Both the position numbers and the translations under genes were made by a program. A stretch of DNA of 64,000 nt from Archangiaceae bacterium (GTDB lineage Bacteria; Myxococcota; Myxococcia; Myxococcales; Myxococcaceae): NCBI GenBank assembly GCA_016714225.1, contig JADJNS010000008.1:124001-188000 (forward strand), given 5' to 3'. Shown one piece after another: positions 59,739-64,000 of the stretch. Every line of letters begins with the position of its first letter. The first letter of the stretch is position 1. The notes under the pieces are model-generated. The model saw only the letters and a list, made by a program, of their open reading frames with translations. It was not told the DNA's origin and made no database searches.

Positions 59739-60581
59739 TCAGTTGATCGCCTTGTACTTGCGGCTCAAGTCGCGGAAGTACTTGAGGCCGTTGTCGAGGC
59801 CGTTTTCCATCGCGTCCATCAAGGTGGTGCGGAACGCGGTGGCGGTGCCCCGAAACGCCTCGTAGTAGCGCTGGCGGTCGATCGAGTGAATGACCGCGGG
59901 GAAGAAGTTGTGGCGCAACAGCACCATGTTCGAGGCCATGCGCGCCACCTTCCCGCTGTGCTCGGTGAAGGGGAAGATCTGAATGATGCCGTGCTGAATC
60001 GACGCGGCCTGGTGAATGGGGTGCAGCTCGCGAAAGTCGGCGGTGGCGGTGTTGTCGACCAGCTTCTCGAGCATGCCGGGGATCTTGGCGGGCTGGGCGA
60101 TCTCGTGGAAGTAGGTGCGGTGCAGCGGCATGTCGCGCCGGTAGCCGCTCTTCTCGCGTTCTTTGGCGAGCTCTTTCTCTGAGCGCTCGCGGCGCTCGGC
60201 GGCGGCGCGGGCGGCGAGCGCCTCGGGGGTGTTGCCCGAGAGCAGATCGTGAATGCGCTTCACCTGGCTCATGGTGAGCGCGGGCGCCTTCTTGCCGGCG
60301 CTCTTGGCCTCTTCGCGCACGTACTCGAGCGCCGCCTTGTGGTTGCGGATCTCGAGCACGATGGGCATCAGCGAGGCCTCGGCGGCTACCGCGCCGGGGC
60401 GCAGCGCGGCCATCAGCTCGCCGGGCGTGTACACCACGCCCTCGAGGGCGTTGTCGTGGTACACCCAGGACATCTCGAACTTCTCGAGGAACTCCTGGGC
60501 CTGGAGCTGCAGCTTCTTGGCGCCCAGCAAGTCTCTGAGTTGCTCGTTCTTCTCTTCGATCTCGAGCGCGCGTTCCTTCAC
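59739..60581 (-). CDS. Fic-fold protein with degenerate active-site motif
   Basis: This 280-residue protein starts at GTG 60581 (MKERALEIEEKNEQLRDLLG). The Fic-domain fold is suggested by FRELHPIHQAASIQHGIIQI, then the active-site loop IFPFTEHSGKVARMASNMV. The normal motif is HxFx(D/E)GN(G/K)xxR. Here it is Phe203-Pro-Phe-Thr-Glu-His-Ser-Gly-Lys-Val-Ala-Arg214, so the catalytic His and the Gly-Asn pair are lost while Glu and Arg remain. The inhibitory-helix-like DNALEGVVYT (Glu47) is present. It probably cannot AMPylate as classical Fic enzymes do. No clear Shine-Dalgarno is visible. Confidence 0.78.
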   Translation of the reverse strand: MKERALEIEEKNEQLRDLLGAKKLQLQAQEFLEKFEMSWVYHDNALEGVVYTPGELMAALRPGAVAAEASLMPIVLEIRNHKAALEYVREEAKSAGKKAPALTMSQVKRIHDLLSGNTPEALAARAAAERRERSEKELAKEREKSGYRRDMPLHRTYFHEIAQPAKIPGMLEKLVDNTATADFRELHPIHQAASIQHGIIQIFPFTEHSGKVARMASNMVLLRHNFFPAVIHSIDRQRYYEAFRGTATAFRTTLMDAMENGLDNGLKYFRDLSRKYKAIN

Positions 60582-60668
60582 GGGGCCGAGAGAATAGAAT
60601 TTCTCGGCGCATCGCGCCACGAAAATAGGTCTAAGTCGATGAAAACACAGGCGAAAAACAGCACTGTT

Positions 60669-60764
60669 CGGTAGGGCACGGGAATCGAACTCGCCAGAGA
60701 CGACTCGCATCGCCTCTCGCCGGTTTTGAAGACCGGGCCGCTCACCAGACGCGGAAGCCCTACC
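60669..60764 (-). tRNA. selC: tRNA-Sec (anticodon TCA)
   Basis: On the minus strand the 8-bp acceptor GGTAGGGC pairs with GCCCTACC, the anticodon loop CTTCAAA (TCA) sits on CCGGT/ACCGG, and a long variable arm follows, all typical of selenocysteine tRNA. The discriminator is G and CCA is not encoded. The T stem GCGAG-TTCGATT-CCCGT has an A-C mismatch. Confidence 0.93.
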
Positions 60765-60851
60765 GGCGTGGCGATCTAGCAGGGCGACGCGCGACGGGCG
60801 AGCGGGCTTCGGCGTGAATGTCGGCCACGAAAGGCCTGCGGGGCCGCTTCG

Positions 60852-61880
60852 CTAGTCGAGGCCGCGCTCGTACAGCTCGTCTTCGTCGAGCCCCATCAGG
60901 TGGCCGACCTCGTGGAGCAGGGTGACGCCGATCTGCTCGATCAGCTCTTCGCGGGTGCTGGCGAAGCGCTCGAGGTTTCGCTGGAAGAGCTTGATCACCG
61001 CGGTCTGGTGGTGCTCGGCGACGTGGGGCATGCGCTCGTCGACCGCGGTGCCGTGAAAGATGCCGAGCATGATCGGCGAGAGGCGGCCGCCGTCGAGATC
61101 TTCGGGCGTGGGTATGGGCTCGACCACGATGTTCACGTTGCCCAGCTCACCGCGCGCGGCCTCGGGCAGGCCCTCGATGGCGGCTTCCACCGCGGCGTCG
61201 AACTCGGCGTCCGACAGCCGCACCGGCAACGGGTACTGGCCAGGGTCGAGCCGCTGGGCCTTCTCGAAGAGGCGGCGGGCCGCTTCGGTGTCGCCCTCGC
61301 GCTCGGCGGTGAGGCCCAGGTAGTGCCAGGCCGCGGCGTCGTCGGGCTCGTCGCGGGTGAGGGCGGTGAGCTCGCGCTTGCTCTCTTCGAAGCGGCCGCA
61401 CTCGAACAGCGCCAGCGCGTGCTCGAGCCTGGCGTCGAAGGCGTCGGGGTCGAGGTCGAGCGCCGCGGCCAGGGCGTTGAGCGCCGGCTCGAGCTCGCCC
61501 AGATTCGACAGCCCGATGCCGGTGAGCAGGTGGGCCTCGAAGCGCACCCGCTCGTCTCGGGCGCGGTCGAGGCCGTCGAGCAGATCGAGGCCCGACTCGA
61601 CCCGGTCGCGGTCGTCGCCCGAGAAGCGAATGCGCGCGTTGGCGCCCACCAGCTTGATCTGCGTGTCCTTGGGGAAGCGCTCGAGCAGGGCGTCGATCAG
61701 CGCGTCGGCCTCTTCCAGGCGGTCGAGCTCAGTGAGGGCGGTGGCCTTGAGGCACAGGCCGTCGCGGTTCTGGGGCTCGAGCTTGAGCGCCTCGTCGGCG
61801 GCCTCGAGGGCGCGAGCGGCGTCGGCGGTGTCGAGCGCGGCCTCGGCCTCGTCGAGCCACTCGTCTAGCGGGCGGGACAT
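60852..61880 (-). CDS. TPR protein with C-terminal zincin metallopeptidase domain
   Basis: This 342-residue protein starts at ATG 61880 (MSRPLDEWLDEAEAALDTAD). Residues 1-215 are TPR helix pairs (ALEAADEALKLEPQNRDGLC, ALNALAAALDLDPDAFDARL, EAARRLFEKAQRLDPGQYPL). The C-terminal domain (about residues 235-342) carries the zinc-binding IGVTLLHEVGHLMGLDEDEL, HExxHxxGxxxD, of the zincin_1 type. Members of that family are small intracellular metallopeptidase-like proteins of unknown substrate, and the TPR fusion suggests binding to a partner. TTG 61889 is an alternative start. It stands alone downstream of tRNA-Sec. Confidence 0.85.
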   Translation of the reverse strand: MSRPLDEWLDEAEAALDTADAARALEAADEALKLEPQNRDGLCLKATALTELDRLEEADALIDALLERFPKDTQIKLVGANARIRFSGDDRDRVESGLDLLDGLDRARDERVRFEAHLLTGIGLSNLGELEPALNALAAALDLDPDAFDARLEHALALFECGRFEESKRELTALTRDEPDDAAAWHYLGLTAEREGDTEAARRLFEKAQRLDPGQYPLPVRLSDAEFDAAVEAAIEGLPEAARGELGNVNIVVEPIPTPEDLDGGRLSPIMLGIFHGTAVDERMPHVAEHHQTAVIKLFQRNLERFASTREELIEQIGVTLLHEVGHLMGLDEDELYERGLD

Positions 61881-61953
61881 GCGGGTCAACCTAGACCAGC
61901 CCTGCTCGTGCTTAGCGGTTCAAATCGAGGGCGGCGCGCAGTAAAACGAACGC

Positions 61954-62331
61954 GTGGAGCCGAGCCGGGGCGTGAACATCTTGGTCGTCGATGATGATCA
62001 GGCGCAGACCCTGATGCTGGCCACCTTTCTGTCCAAGCACGGGTACCGGTGCTTCACCGCTCAAGACCCGGTGCAGGGCATGGCCACGCTGATGAAAGAA
62101 GAAGTGCACCTGGTGATCACCGATCTGATGATGCCGCACGTCGACGGCATCTCGTTCACCCAGCAGATTCACGCGGTGCCCCGCTTCAAAGATCTGCCCG
62201 TCATCTTGATCACCGCCTACCCGAGCGAAGAGCTGGCCGACAAAGGCATGCGCAAGGGCGTGGCGATGACGCTGCACAAGCCCCTCGAGCTCAGCAAGCT
62301 GCTCGATCTGGTCGGCTTCGCCACGCACTGA
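61954..62331 (+). CDS. Single-domain response regulator
   Basis: This protein of about 119-125 residues is only a receiver domain: acidic pocket NILVVDDDQAQTLML, the phospho-acceptor Asp in HLVITDLMMPHVDG, Thr in VILITAYPSEEL, and Lys in AMTLHKPLELSK. With no output domain it must act by contacting a partner, as CheY does. GTG 61954 and GTG 61972 are both possible. The second gives MNILVVDDDQ. No histidine kinase is adjacent. It lies just before the groEL promoter region. Confidence 0.88.
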   Translation: MEPSRGVNILVVDDDQAQTLMLATFLSKHGYRCFTAQDPVQGMATLMKEEVHLVITDLMMPHVDGISFTQQIHAVPRFKDLPVILITAYPSEELADKGMRKGVAMTLHKPLELSKLLDLVGFATH

Positions 62332-62422
62332 GTCGAGCCGATCGCGGCCAAACACTTCGTTGCGGGCTGCGGTCAGACCTCATGGCCACCCCGCGGCCAC
62401 CTTCGGTTGGTGCCGCCGCGGG

Positions 62423-62451
62423 TTGACAACCGGCCACTACCGCCCATATTG
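62423..62451 (+). promoter_or_regulatory. groEL promoter
   Basis: TTGACA at 62423-62428 is a perfect -35. A -10 of ATATTG (62446-62451) is 17 bases away. It overlaps the CIRCE operator, as expected for a heat-shock gene controlled by HrcA. Confidence 0.65.
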
Positions 62452-62475
62452 GCGCTCGCACCCGTCGAGTGCTAA
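62449..62475. promoter_or_regulatory. CIRCE operator (HrcA binding site)
   Basis: TTGGCGCTC-N9-GAGTGCTAA matches the CIRCE inverted repeat TTAGCACTC-N9-GAGTGCTAA, with an exact right half and two changes in the left half. It overlaps the -10 and transcription start of groEL. Confidence 0.9.
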
Positions 62476-62519
62476 CGCTCGACCGTTCTTTAAATCCAAC
62501 GACCCCGGAGGGTTACAGC

Positions 62520-64000
<1,481 letters not shown>

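Noticed and set aside
60669..60764. Integration site for a genomic island at tRNA-Sec
   Set aside because: selC is a known integration target in enterobacteria, but no integrase, direct repeat of its 3' end or shift in composition is visible nearby.

Overview
The window is high-GC bacterial DNA that reads as a myxobacterium (Myxococcota). The signs are many secreted lipoproteins with long Gly/Ala/Ser spacers, a MYXO-CTERM-like C-terminus on a Kelch protein, Ser/Thr protein kinases with a GGMAE-type glycine loop, MopE-type Asp-rich repeats, a PilZ protein and the strong codon bias. I cannot name genus or species from the sequence alone.

Layout. 1-4104: a divergent pair (truncated choice-of-anchor lipoprotein; RimK-like ATP-grasp ligase), a small exported protein, and an RlmB-type rRNA methyltransferase carrying a 225-residue RGG-rich extension. 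4135-8433: a tRNA-Thr/Tyr/Gly/Thr cluster, tuf, rpmG, tRNA-Trp, secE, nusG, rplK and rplA, ending in a terminator. 8449-15732: a 7.3-kb block of accessory genes (ECF sigma factor with a membrane partner and a surface-type protein, three lipoproteins including a large CehA/McbA-type metallohydrolase) separating rplA from rplJ. 15733-25621: rplJ, rplL, rpoB and rpoC with their own leader and a strong terminator.

25746-34411: envelope and signalling genes (beta-barrel-like protein, tandem-repeat coiled-coil proteins, lytic transglycosylase, PilZ protein, RCC1-repeat lipoprotein, FmdE-like exported protein, membrane sulfatase, thioesterase). 34416-45423: a two-gene nuoAB unit, a YfiR-like protein, a MetE-like protein, and acyl-CoA genes on both strands (dehydrogenase/reductase, thiolase, two enoyl-CoA hydratases, 3-hydroxyacyl-CoA dehydrogenase), plus lipoproteins. 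45482-51500: a large Ser/Thr kinase and pyruvate dehydrogenase E1 alpha, E1 beta and E2.

51679-64000: a lipoprotein, fau with a probable 6S RNA gene in front of it, a TPR protein with a non-RD kinase, a PEP/pyruvate-binding-domain protein, a cysteine desulfurase, a DHH phosphoesterase, a Fic-fold protein with a destroyed active-site motif, the selenocysteine tRNA, a TPR-zincin protein, a response regulator, and the start of groEL behind a CIRCE operator without groES.

Sequence quality matters here. Essential or conserved genes are broken by small indels: rpoB at three places, rpoC at one, pdhB at one, and two accessory genes at one each. Several sites lie in or beside runs of G or C. I read these as assembly errors, because each protein continues correctly in another frame.
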